DNA from: Larix sibirica
Lineage: Eukaryota; Streptophyta; Pinopsida; Pinales; Pinaceae
Length of the DNA stretch: 27,537 nucleotides
Direction of reading: 5' to 3'
NCBI GenBank assembly: GCA_004151065.3
Contig: NWUY0300007733.1
Location: forward strand, 59,006-86,542
The number at the start of each line of letters is the position of its first letter. Positions within the stretch are counted from its first letter, which is position 1. This document shows positions 19,354 to 27,537 of the stretch, in pieces. The translations under genes and the position numbers were made by a program. Under the pieces are notes generated by a model, which did no database searches, was not told the origin of the DNA, and saw only the letters and a list, made by a program, of their open reading frames with translations.

Positions 19354-19711
19354 CCTTTATGATGGCTGCTAGTAACTTCTTCAACTTAAATGTATGCATA
19401 ACCTCTTGAGTAGCACCTATGGCATCATGTATTTTCCTACCTTCCAAGAAGGAAAATTTTTCTTGGAGGACTTCTCTTAATAAAATACCTCCAATCCTTC
19501 TTTCTATGACCTTGGCAATCAATTTGTAAATGCAACTGCACAGGGAAATAGGCCTATAATCTTTAAAATTGACTCCTCTGTCACTCTTGGGGATGAGAGC
19601 AATGAAAGTAGAGTTGAAAGCAACAAGGATCCTACCATTTATCCTTGATTTTTCAATGAACACAAGTATATCCAAATCGAAAAGATCCATGAAACCTGTA
19701 AAAAACTCCAC
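19334..19711 (-). pseudogene. LINE RT fingers region
   Basis: The 125-codon frame contains STFIALIPKSDRGVNFKDYR and PISLCSCIYKLIAKVIERRI (the conserved F-x-x-L-I-P-K and R-P-I-S-L blocks), then KFSFLEGRKIHDAI (Q-x-x-F-x-x-G-R-x-I-x-D-x-x) and LAAIIKVDLSK (motif A, with catalytic Asp in K-V-D-L-S-K). Motif A's usual A-Y-D continuation is lost at a frameshift. The 19712-20289 sequence upstream holds decayed linker with fragments such as KSIWLQNGDDSTKCFHNFVK. Confidence 0.85.
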
Positions 19712-20289
19712 ATGCCACCCATCGAGCCCATGAATTTTGTCCTTTTACATAGAATGAATTGCCTCCTTCAGTTCTTTAAGGGACACTGCCTCCTGTAAAG
19801 CCAAATGATGTTAATAATTGACAAAATATGGGAAGTAAGCACACAATATTAACATCTGAGAAACATAAGCCCTCTCATCTTCCTTGAACAAATTGCTATT
19901 TAAAGTGATCTACCCCTGATCTAGCTATATTCCCGAATCTAGCCACCATGCTCCCATCATCCTCCTCTACCTATCACAATGAATTTGAATTCTTTTTGTT
20001 CTTGACAAAGTTATGGAAACACTTGGTGCTATCATCCCCATTTTGAAGCCAAATGGATTTGCTTTTGAGTCTCATAGATGCTTCTTCATCAAGTAAATTT
20101 TTCTTCTCCTAGCCTCAAGCTCTACTATATATATATATTTTTATCAATTGAAACGAAGCCATCTAGATTACCAACATGGAAGGCTTCCAACATAGAATCT
20201 ATCCTTTGGAGTTCAATACCCTATTTCCTCCTCCTCTCTGCTACACAGGTGACAGTGCGGGCTTTTACCTTCTTTAAATTATTTTGAAA
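19712..20289 (-). pseudogene. Decayed linker between LINE endonuclease and RT
   Basis: Minus-strand fragments include SIWLQNGDDSTKCFHNFVKN (usual W-L-x-x-G-D-x-N-T-x-F-F-H), LQEAVSLKELKEAIHSM and KDKIHGLDGWHVEFF (usual K-x-P-G-x-D-G-x-x-x-x-F). Multiple stops and shifts separate them, but their order is the normal one. Confidence 0.65.
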
Positions 20290-21072
20290 CTATATTCCCG
20301 TTGAAACATGGCTATTTGAATCATATGGAATCCACACTATTTTTATCAATTGAATATACTCTTCATCATCCAACCAAGTTGAATCAAATTTGAAATGGTT
20401 GAGAGGATTTTCCTGGGCCTCCTTCAATTCCACAAATATAGGAAAATGGTCAAACCCCCCACCTTCACCAACCCATTGTTTAGTGCAAGTTTTCGATCTT
20501 AAGGATCCTTCGTTAATTAAAAATATATCCATTCTTTTGGCTATCCCATCGGATCTTGTTCTCATATTCCACCAAGTATTCCTTAATAAAGTAGGAGGGA
20601 TGTCAAATAAAGATAACTCCTCCATATTTCTGATGAAATAATCTGATAAAGAGTCCTTATGAGCATTCAATCCCCATATCTCAGCTTCACCCAGGGAAAA
20701 ATTGAGGTCTCCCCCAAGAATGATTCTGTCCACTGATAAAAGGATAGATCTACATAATTTCTCCCAATAATCCACACGCTGAAGATAAGGTCCATAAATA
20801 TTTAAAAAAGTATATAAGCATGTATGAATTCCTGAGAGAAGAGGATTATGCCCAAACCCGTCATTTACCCCCTTAGACCTCCCTGAAGCATCAATACATT
20901 CAAATTCCCATCCCAACAATAATCTCTTAATATCATCCAAAATTGAGTCACCACATGCTAAAGATTCTTGAATAAAAACCACATACGGTTTCTGCAACAT
21001 AACCAATCTTTTTAGGGCTAACTTTTTGGAGGGTATCCTGAGCCCTCTACAGTTTAGGGACATAACAAGCAT
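20290..21072 (-). pseudogene. APE-type endonuclease domain of the LINE ORF2
   Basis: This 260-codon frame begins at the usual ORF2 start (MSLNCRGL). AP-endonuclease residues are visible: Asn7 in SLNCRG, Glu36 in FIQES, Tyr93 in NIYGP, Asp122 and Asn124 in GGDLNF, Asp182 in RMDIFLI, and Asp208-His209 in FDHFPI. The domain nicks target DNA to prime reverse transcription, usually at T-rich sites; this fits an insertion at an AT-rich site. Between GRSKGVNDGF and LYTFLNIYGP the domain looks about 15 residues shorter than usual, suggesting an internal deletion. A stop at 20290 separates it from the RT part. The upstream Met-Leu-Val is an alternative start. Confidence 0.9.
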
Positions 21073-21139
21073 TAAGTAACCTTTACACGGGGTTTTCTCT
21101 CTCTCTAAGAGACACTTTCAAATTTTTTTGTGACCAACC

Positions 21140-21490
21140 CTAACATCCAGGGCTACCTGTTCCCACAAAAAATCCATGACTGACCTCTGTCCCCGAAGCC
21201 TAGAGGAATGCCTATAGGATCTTTGAAAAATACCCCCTCCCGATCCCGAATCCTGTAATACCTTGGAGGTGATTTTGGTCCTAAGGTAATAACAATTATC
21301 TTTGTCCTAGATAGAGGACATCTAGGGTTGCATGTTCCCTCACTGAAGGCATGACTGACCTCCGTCCCTAAAGCTTGGAGGAATGCCTAGAGGATCTCTG
21401 AAAAATAACCCCTCCCATTCTCAACTCTTGTAAGACCTTGGAGGTGCTTCTAGGCCTGAGGTGATAACATGTTATCTTTTTCCCATATAG
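21140..21490 (-). repeat. ~175 bp tandem duplication in the LINE between ORF1-like sequence and ORF2
   Basis: CATGACTGACCTC recurs at 21175 and 21350, with flanking similarity (AGGAATGCCTA.AGGATCT, CCTTGGAGGTG, AAGGTAATAAC/GAGGTGATAAC) giving two diverged units. Each translates on the minus strand to a similar peptide (one copy reads DREGVFFKDPIGIPLGFGDR), so coding sequence was duplicated. Confidence 0.8.
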
Positions 21491-21501
21491 AAGACCCCTA
21501 T

Positions 21502-21825
21502 CTATAGAAACAAGAGGTGGAAGATTATCCCATTTTGGTCCAACATTACCCTAACTGTCATTCTGATTGACAGAGAGATCCAATTGTTTCCCCTTCTCCC
21601 TAGATAGACTAGATGGGGGGTAAATAACGCATTCCAAGACACACCACAATACATCTCTAACACGTCCACCTCTGAAGGGAAAGGAGACGAGGAGGCATGC
21701 CCTCCATCCATCTCAAGCAGGTTCCCACTAGACATGAAAGAAACACCCAAATCGAATTGGTTGTCATCATAAATAGATCTAGGAGACGAGTCATAGATCA
21801 CCTCGAGATCGGGTAGAACCGAGGG
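21502..21825 (-). pseudogene. ORF1-like 5' remnant of the LINE
   Basis: The minus frame contains LEVIYDSSPRSIYDDNQFDL and SSSPFPSEVDVLEMYCGVSW, a Ser/Asp-rich sequence without a recognised fold. Its place upstream of the endonuclease suggests the end of ORF1, which in plants encodes an RNA-binding chaperone. No RRM or CCHC knuckle is visible, so the assignment rests on position. The listed open frame runs 11 bases past the element into the TSD, so its Met belongs to flanking DNA. Confidence 0.4.
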
Positions 21826-22480
21826 ATTAATTATCAATTCCTCGCAAGCCTAAATATTCTAGTTAACACTCATTGCATCATGCGATGCACCAAGTAAAAA
21901 ATATCACTTTCCAAGATACACCACATGGAGTAATTGATACTCAAGATATTCATTATGACACATCTCCGTTGAGTGTCATTCACCAATGCCCAATTTATCA
22001 TGATATTGAATAGTTTAGTTGGAACTCATTATATCTAAGGGATGCAACTTGTAAGAAATATCAAGTATTTAACATTTGAGTTATTCAATATGGTCCATTT
22101 TTCTCGTGAACATTATTAGTAATTATTAATTTCTCATGAGCATGAATACTCCACTTAACACTAGTTGTATTATGCAATGTACTTTGCAAGCATGACATTA
22201 TAAGAAGGTCACCCATTGTAAATCCTAGCTCAAGCACATTTAACCATGATATTTTCCCTCATAGTAAATATCATTGAGGTTGACACCTAATTTACAAAAC
22301 CTTAAGAATTATTGTGGCTTATGAACCATTCATTCAAATCTTCATTCTCTTTAATTACACAAGTGAGAGCTTTCACAAGTTAATATTAAAATATCATTTT
22401 TATAATTAATTTAATAAGATACTTAATACTCAAATCATTCGCTATAAAGCATCTCATGGTGCAATTATTAACCAGATAAA
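21826..22480. repeat. Satellite array, right part
   Basis: After the right TSD the array resumes with CTCGCAAGCCTAAATATTC..., TTAACACTCATTGCATCATG and GATGCACCAAGTAAAAAATA. Further units start near 21970 (GAGTGTCATTCACCAA) and 22100 (TCGTGAACATTATTAG), and a weak one lies near 22425-22480. The period matches the left part once the LINE is removed. Confidence 0.7.
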
Positions 22481-22902
22481 TGATTTAAACTCATTAAAAA
22501 TAGATAATTAGTTACTAAATTAAATAATCCAATGAAATCTTATTTTATCACAAAATAGGGTACAATGAATAGGTTATTAAATCTTTCACATATTTGATTT
22601 AATTTTTTTTTGTAAAGTTAACATTACAAAAACTCTATATTAAAAACAAGAAACAAATTAAATATTATGCATTGAGTATGCTTGCAAGCAACTTCTCAAA
22701 ATGAATTTAACGCTTATTACGATAATTTCTTACTTTCTTACTGATTGACACAGTTACACCTGCCTCCTTCTATGTTTTGCCATCTCGTAAGTTATCTTTT
22801 TTCTATACTTTCTTGTTGCCACAATCCTGTCTGTTGCTCGAGTCCAACTCCATGATTGCCTGATAGGCATTTTTTTTTTATTGTGAACAGAGTTGAGCAA
22901 TA
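22481..22902. other. AT-rich spacer, nothing recognised
   Basis: No coding or structural signal is seen apart from homopolymer runs (T9 at 22870-22879) and the left TSD copy at 22903. Confidence 0.5.
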
Positions 22903-22919
22903 ATGCTCAAATTGAAACT

Positions 22920-23393
22920 ATGGAACCTTAACTATCCATTGAAAATCAAATTATTTTCTGGCTTGCACTTGACGATAAGGTGCCAATTTGGGATAACTTG
23001 AAAAAAATATATGCATGTGGACCAAGCAGATGTCCCTTAAGCATAGATGATGTTGAAAACATTAAACATATTTTTATTATCTGCCCATATTTGTAGAGCG
23101 TGTGGAAATACCTATCCCAGATCACTGACAAAACATTCCACTGGGATGGTATTGGATTGCAAGAATCATATCAATCTTGGATACACAATGGTGATTATGT
23201 AATAGAAGGCGCTACTAGCACTGTTGATTTGGGGAGCATGGCTTGCCAGAAATAAATCTATCTTCCGGGACACCCTTGTCCTAGCACAGGTGTATGCAAC
23301 CAAAAGCTTGGTTATCCTTGATCTCTTTCCTTAGGTAGTAGTCACCAAGAATCCTAGGATTGTTAATGAATATCTCATTGAAAAAACACCATG
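22920..23393 (+). pseudogene. zf-RVT segment and linker of the truncated LINE
   Basis: The frame reads LNYPLKIKLF, then after a one-base shift FFWLALDDKVPIWDNLKKIY, then RCPLSIDDVENIKHIFIICP (zinc knuckle with the second Cys changed to Ser, His and final Cys kept). A TAG follows near 23095. A later frame gives LLIWGAWLARNKSIFRDTL, the tryptophan-rich linker before RNase H. At least two frameshifts are needed to read it through. Confidence 0.75.
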
Positions 23394-23844
23394 TTGGGCC
23401 TACTTTGACGGGGAAATGCAGGGTAGGCCCAACACAGGGGGGGTAGGAGGATTAATATTTACAGAGGACAATCAACATCATAGTTTTGCGGTAGGAATAG
23501 GGGCATCCACTGACAATCAGGCTGAGTTTATGGTTGTCAAAATTGCATTGATCTTGGCACACTCTTTGGGTATTCAGAAGACCTATATTTTCGGAGACTC
23601 CAAGCTAGTTGTTGATTGCTTGAAATATGGGAGGGAACCTAATAACATTCACCTTCTACCTATCTATGGGGACATCTGTAGGATCAAAGCTTCCTTTCTT
23701 TTGTCCAGCTTTCATCATATTTTCCGTGAATATAATGACAAAGCAAACCCACTCTCTAAGAATGGTCTGCTAATAGCAGAAGGAATTTGGGAAAAATGGG
23801 AATGCATTGATGGGAACGTCATTGGTTTGGGCATTAGCCCTTAA
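23394..23844 (+). pseudogene. RNase H domain of the truncated LINE, nearly intact
   Basis: The frame, open from before the Met at 23416, contains CWAYFDGEMQGRPNTGGVGG (first catalytic Asp), DNQAEFMVVKIALILA (catalytic Glu), IFGDSKLVVDCLK (second Asp) and FREYNDKANPLSKNGL, where the fourth acidic position (N-x-x-A-D-x-L-S) is Asn. It ends at TAA 23842-23844. This is the most complete RNase H in the window, with no stop across 142 codons. Loss of the fourth carboxylate would reduce or abolish activity. It is the C-terminal end of ORF2, not a free gene; the Met at 23416 lies inside the domain, after the first Asp. Confidence 0.85.
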
Positions 23845-24065
23845 AATTAAGAACTTATCTGAATAGAGTCTAATACTCTAACTACATTATGATGTTATTT
23901 GATGATGCTAGTTGACATAATTGAATATTCATTGCACACTTTTATGATGGTGTTGTGTATTAGATACTCGAACTTTGTATGCCCTAGGGCCTTATAAACA
24001 ATGTGGTTTTATATTAATAAAAAATGCGATTTTTTTCGGAGGAAAAAAAACGATGCTCAAATTGA

Positions 24066-24847
24066 TCTGTTTAGAATATTGACCATACATTTGCAATTTA
24101 TCTCCATCATTCATCTATTTAAAATATTGACCATACATTTTCCATTTGTGTTTTTAGGTTGATTGACAACACTTGTGCATGTGTCACCATCCATACATGT
24201 AGAATTTTTGTGGTATGATTGGTCCTCTTGTTGTTTGCACCCATGTCCAAACAACTAAGTGAAATGAAGTATCGAGTGCTCCAACGTACCATTCATGCCT
24301 TGTAGTCTCTCCCTCTACTTCCTACCAGAAAGCCTTGCAATCTTTGCTCTCCACTCTCAAATATGCTAGGGGATCCTTGGGTATGGCCACAACCATAACA
24401 TGTTTTTTAGTTAGAAATGTGGAAAATATGTATCTTCTTTAACTTGCTTACTGTTTTGGTGTCCTTCTTTTCAGAGTGTAGGGAATTTGATTTCCAGTTT
24501 TTTAGATTCAAAGTGATTGAAATGGATGGATTCTCGAGAGCCTGATTCAATAATCTATATCAATTTCAACAACCAGATTGCACTCTCGACACATCAAATG
24601 GAGTTGGAAACAAGCATATAGTCTTTCATGTGGACACCGAAGAAACCAAACTAGCCCCAAACATGGATGAACCATGAAATTTTTTAAGGATCCATAATTT
24701 TATTAAAGTGTAGAAACCTTGCCGAATCTTACTAATTCTTAAATTTTGCAAGCATAAAATGTTGGGTGATATTTTTCAAAAAAGATTCAAATCATTAAGG
24801 ATTTTATATAGTTTCTAGCCAATTTTGGTGATTTTTAGAGTAAAAAG
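24066..24847. other. Spacer, nothing recognised
   Basis: AT-rich DNA with scattered short frames. A phrase (TTTA)AAATATTGACCATACATTT is repeated at about 24071 and 24120, a ~50 bp local duplication. No gene is supported. Confidence 0.5.
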
Positions 24848-24947
24848 AATTTATCCCATGGAATTTGGGTGAATCAATTTAGAAAAAAATGGAATTTGAT
24901 GACTCTTTTTGGAAAAAATGGTTAAAAATTAGCCCATGGGATAAATT
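24848..24947. repeat. Inverted repeat with perfect 14 bp arms
   Basis: AATTTATCCCATGG at 24848-24861 is the exact reverse complement of 24934-24947. The 72 bp between them is A-rich. The whole could fold as a hairpin or be a tiny MITE remnant. No flanking duplication is evident. Confidence 0.6.
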
Positions 24948-25435
24948 TCACACCAAAAATTTTCCCTGGGATGAAGCATATTTCATTTCTCACCTTCCTT
25001 TGAATTTGTAGGTCTTCATCCAAAGGCACATTACAGTAGATGATCAATCTGACTGTAGTGGTTTGGTTGTTTTAGGTTGGGTTATTAAAATGGGAAGATT
25101 AGGACATCATGTTATGTTATGGGTGGACATGTGCGCTATTGTGGTTGGAACTCATTACTGGAGAGATTCGAGGAAGGAGTCGAAGCGAGTAGGGAATTGC
25201 AATTGAGAGGTGCAAAGAAAACAACACAATACAATAGGCATTCTTTTAAATGTTTGGATAGATTTGCATTTTTATACTTAATAAATCACTTTGATTTTGA
25301 TTTTGGGGTGATGAGGTCTAAAAACAAACTTCTTTCACACGTGTTCATTCTCCTCCAATGAGAGGTCTGCTGAGAAATAATTGAGTTCAAAGTATGAAAC
25401 ATTTACGATTTTTTTTGTTTTCTAGAAACATCATA
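24948..25435. other. Spacer with one unassigned 80-codon frame
   Basis: The plus frame 25119-25361 (begins MGGHVRYCGWNSLLERFEEG) has a mixed composition but no recognised motif, no supporting context and no clear promoter. I leave it unassigned. Confidence 0.4.
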
Positions 25436-25670
25436 AACATGAGAAGTTGGAATATTATTGCTTAGTTAAGTATGTGCATGATATGTATACATCTTAACGC
25501 AGTGATGCATAAACATGAGAAGTTGGAAGATTATTGCTTAGTTAAGTATATGCATGTTATGTAGGCATCTTACTAGAGTGATGTGTAAACCTATGTATTT
25601 AGAATTATTGAATTATTTTTAATTCTTTCGTGATGAGTAAGAAGACTTGGATGAGTGTCTGTGGGGGGAA

Positions 25671-25725
25671 ATCAAGTGGTAAATATTGATAAGTTGTAAA
25701 TGGAAGCTTACGTGTTTGAATCCCC
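25671..25725 (+). promoter_or_regulatory. Pol III A/B box pair, SINE head 1
   Basis: A-box-like ATCAAGTGGTAA and B-box-like GTGTTTGAATCCCC are separated by about 30 bases, as in tRNA genes. Confidence 0.65.
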
Positions 25726-25775
25726 CCAATCTTACCCATGCGCCATGGTTCAGGCCTTGTGGATGCACCTAGGGG

Positions 25776-25850
25776 TTTAGTGGTAGTGAGATTGGAGCCT
25801 TGGACCTCGTGTCATGTGAGTACCAACCTAACTCTAGTTGTCGATTCCCC
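25776..25850 (+). promoter_or_regulatory. Pol III A/B box pair, SINE head 2
   Basis: A-box-like TTTAGTGGTAGTGAG and B-box-like GTTGTCGATTCCCC are separated by about 46 bases. The A box resembles that of tRNA-Gly/Glu-type genes (TAGTGGT). Confidence 0.55.
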
Positions 25851-26321
25851 TAATACAAAAAAAAGACTTGGATGCGTAAACATGTGTATTTATAATTATT
25901 GAATTATTTCTAATTCTCTCTTGATGAGTAAGAAGAGATGGATTTCTTCACTGTACTTGTTGATGAGTTGGATATGTTTGTAGAATGGGACTTGAATGTG
26001 CACTAAATATGTTGTTGTAGTAAAGTTGGTAACACAATTTTCATATTATAGTGTGCGTTTAGATGGATAATGAAGTAAGAAAGTAAATAATAGTGTTGAA
26101 CATGCCATGAGAAAGATAGCCATGTTGGATTTGTGGGTGTTTTCTAAACAAATATGAAACACATAACATATACTATCATTAAATAGAGAAGTTGGAAGAT
26201 TATTGCTTAGTTAAGTATATACATGTTATGTAGGCATCTTACTAAAGTGATGTGTAAACATGCATATTTAGAATTCTTTAGTTATTAGTAAAAAGACATG
26301 GGCTTCTTCAAGGTACTTGTT

Positions 26322-26381
26322 GACGAGTTGGATATGCTTGTAGAATCATGGGACGAGTTGGATATGCTTGTACAATCATGG
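26322..26381. repeat. Two tandem copies of a 30 bp unit
   Basis: Copies at 26322-26351 and 26352-26381 begin GACGAGTTGGATATGCTTGT and end AATCATGG, differing at one base. The duplication is recent relative to its host repeat. Confidence 0.9.
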
Positions 26382-26474
26382 GACTTGAATGCCCATTGAA
26401 TATGTTCTTGTAATAAAATTGGTAACACACTTTTCATATTATAGAGTGTGCTTAGATGGATAGTGTCGATCATG

Positions 26475-27130
26475 CCTTGAGGAAGATAGTAAAGTTGGAT
26501 GTTATCAATTTAATATGTTTTAAAATGACCAATACAAATGTTATAACTCATTTTATTAATTTATTTTTTCATGCAATTTCCCTTTTCCTTTAAAAATTAA
26601 AAAATGCTATGATACATCCTATTGATTTAGATTTTTGCACCATCATAGGAAATTACTAGTTATTATCATCTTAAAATTTTGGCTGGAGTAATATTTTCTA
26701 TTTTTATCTTAAATATTGGTGTTATTATTTTTTATAATATTGATAATGCACTAGAAAATGTAATGCCTTAGGCTCTTTACCCTCATTTCCTAATGTTTTG
26801 TAAAAACAAATTATTAACGTGAATATTTTGGAAAAAAATATTTTTTAATTTATAATTATTTTTGGATTGATTTAGAAATGGATGATGGGACTTAATTCCC
26901 CTAGCCCTGGGAAATATTTTAAAGATACTTATTAGACTCATAAATTGATTTAAGAAATAAAAAAGGAAACAATTTTAGACACCAACACATAGACTTAATA
27001 TCAAATGCTAGCATTTGAGATTTAAGAATCCCTTGTATAATGATCTAACAATTACATTACTCATATAATGATCTAACAATTACATCACTGGAAATCACAT
27101 TACACATGGGTGTGCATGTATAGCCATATC
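26475..27130. other. AT-rich spacer with a 16 bp palindrome and a 28 bp direct repeat
   Basis: No gene is seen. CAAATGCTAGCATTTG (27002-27017) is a perfect palindrome. TATAATGATCTAACAATTAC occurs at 27036 and 27064 as a tandem duplication. Confidence 0.7.
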
Positions 27131-27537
27131 CAATGTCTATCCATGTATATAAGCAACCAAGGAGCACAAAACATTTGAGAAGATGTGTGCTTTTGTACAG
27201 TTCGTTTAGAGCCACAGCCATTTCAATCTATCATAAGCGAGATCAAATCCATTTCTCCATAGTTGAAGATTTATCTAGAGCCAAATCCATCACAAATGTT
27301 GGTGATTATCTTCCTTCTGCTCTTCCATCACAGATTGGAAGGTTGAGTATATGACAAGAGGTCAAATTAGTGCTCTTTCATAATAAAAAAATAATATCCA
27401 AGGAATGCAAATACAAATGTCATACTTACAAGTACTATTGCATCATGTATTGCAATGGCCAATATATTAGCACATGAAATATGTTGATGTATATGTAACT
27501 TCGGAATGTATTTCATATATATATTTTGTACTCCTAT
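27131..27537 (+). promoter_or_regulatory. TATA-like site and possible transcript start, weak
   Basis: TGTATATAAGC at about 27144-27154 is followed by an A-rich start-like region and a 73-codon frame (27133-27354) that partly overlaps the site. A similar arrangement is common in plant LTR promoters and in short unknown genes. No LTR pair, domain or splice pattern is visible before the window ends, so no gene is claimed. Confidence 0.25.

Larger units (their letters stand above)
16642..21825 (-). mobile_element. Near full-length L1-like LINE (5184 bp), 17 bp TSD
   Basis: ATTAATTATAAATTCCT at 16625-16641 and ATTAATTATCAATTCCT at 21826-21842 form a TSD with one mismatch. On the minus strand the order is ORF1-like remnant, duplicated spacer, APE endonuclease, RT, zf-RVT, RNase H, 3' UTR and the terminus TGTGAC, a T-run, CCATGG and an A-run. 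This is the standard plant L1-type layout. The element copies itself by target-primed reverse transcription. Here the RT active site, zinc ligands and many codons are broken, so it is dead. The presence of an ORF1-like 5' region suggests the insertion was full-length or nearly so. Confidence 0.9.
22916..24052 (+). mobile_element. 5'-truncated LINE (1137 bp), 13 bp TSD
   Basis: ATGCTCAAATTGA occurs at 22903-22915 and 24053-24065. The insert begins inside the zf-RVT coding region, runs through RNase H and a ~200 bp 3' UTR, and ends TATTAATAAAAAATGCGA, a T-run, CGGAGG and an A-run. It is related to the large LINE: FFWLALDDKVPIWDN parallels MFLWLSLSNRVPIWDY. A perfect TSD and a mostly open RNase H suggest a younger copy. 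Confidence 0.92.
25654..25862 (+). mobile_element. tRNA-related SINE with two promoter-like heads, 12 bp TSD
   Basis: AAGACTTGGATG lies at 25642-25653 and 25863-25874, bracketing a 209 bp insert that ends in a short A-run. Head 1 has an A-box-like ATCAAGTGGTAA (25671-25682) and a B-box-like GTGTTTGAATCCCC (25712-25725). Head 2 has TTTAGTGGTAGTGAG (25776-25790) and GTTGTCGATTCCCC (25837-25850). These resemble the internal Pol III promoters of tRNA genes (consensus B box GGTTCGAATCC). SINEs are transcribed by Pol III and copied by LINE proteins. Two complete A/B pairs suggest a dimeric SINE. No standard tRNA cloverleaf is claimed. Host sequence reads on across the TSD, confirming insertion. Confidence 0.8.
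25436..26470. repeat. Diverged tandem/segmental duplications in AT-rich DNA
   Basis: GAGAAGTTGGAA(T/G)ATTATTGCTTAGTTAAGTAT-type blocks start near 25440, 25518 and 26189. A following block (GTAAACATG..TATTTAGAATT, GATGAGTAAGAAGA, TACTTGTTGATGAGTTGGATATG, TTGGTAACACA, TTTTCATATTATAG) occurs at about 25583-25650, 25873-26090 and 26250-26460. Copies are roughly 75-95% alike. A SINE interrupts one copy at 25654. Confidence 0.75.

Noticed and set aside
25642-25874. Possible true tRNA genes at the A/B boxes
   Set aside because: No acceptor-stem pairing or anticodon arm of a functional tRNA is visible; TSD and A-run identify a SINE.
1-27537. CRISPR array or prokaryotic operon
   Set aside because: No regular short repeats with unique spacers and no Shine-Dalgarno-linked gene clusters; the content is that of a plant nuclear genome.

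Overview
The window looks like plant nuclear DNA from a large, repeat-rich genome. It is AT-rich, has no recognisable intact host gene, and is packed with nested retroelements. These carry L1-like LINE ORF2 with the plant-type C-terminal RNase H, an LTR element with a decayed initiator-Met-tRNA primer site, and a tRNA-related SINE. A conifer or other large-genome plant is plausible, but that is inference only. Nearly all longer reading frames are decayed retroelement proteins or chance frames. One assembly gap (N at 14701-15583) and single Ns at 322 and 574 bases past 14000 (14574) limit what can be read.

Layout, left half. 1-322 is AT-rich. 323-900 is an array of GC-rich hairpins in four ~140-147 bp units, followed by a degenerate ATG/GAT microsatellite. 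1212-1547 (-) is the C-terminal zinc knuckle of a LINE reverse transcriptase. 2238-8095 is an LTR retrotransposon with LTR 2238-3033, PBS, a ~2.8 kb internal region without recognisable gag-pol, PPT, and a 3' LTR (5833-8095) split by ~1.4 kb of extra sequence. It is flanked by GATTC/GATTG. 8259-9135 holds a GC-rich stretch ending in a LINE-type tail. 9985-10975 (+) is a 5'-truncated LINE with RNase H. 11417-11531 is a 115 bp LINE tail with a perfect 17 bp target-site duplication (TSD).

Layout, right half. 11690-12632 plus 14314-14510 (-) is an old LINE (family A) whose RT gene was split by a second LINE (family B, +, 12659-14287) with a 26 bp TSD. 14523-15739 (-) is a GC-rich retroelement containing the gap, with a 12 bp TSD. 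A degenerate ~145 bp satellite array (about 16160-22195) was split by a near full-length 5.2 kb LINE (16642-21825, -), which carries ORF1-like sequence, endonuclease, RT, zf-RVT and RNase H and has a 17 bp TSD. 22916-24052 (+) is a 5'-truncated LINE of the same general type with a 13 bp TSD. 25436-26470 is a duplicated AT-rich segment carrying a SINE with two tRNA-like promoter heads (25654-25862). The right end is AT-rich with a TATA-like site.

How they act together: the LINEs supply the only visible mobilisation machinery (APE-type endonuclease, RT, RNase H), and all copies are broken by stops, frameshifts or active-site changes. The SINE and the coding-poor LTR element would have depended on machinery in trans. 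The most interesting observations are the two-headed SINE, a long low-stop frame downstream of RNase H in LINE B, a recurrent T-run/loop/A-run 3' terminus on LINE copies in both orientations, and a low-stop hidden coding frame inside the non-autonomous LTR element.
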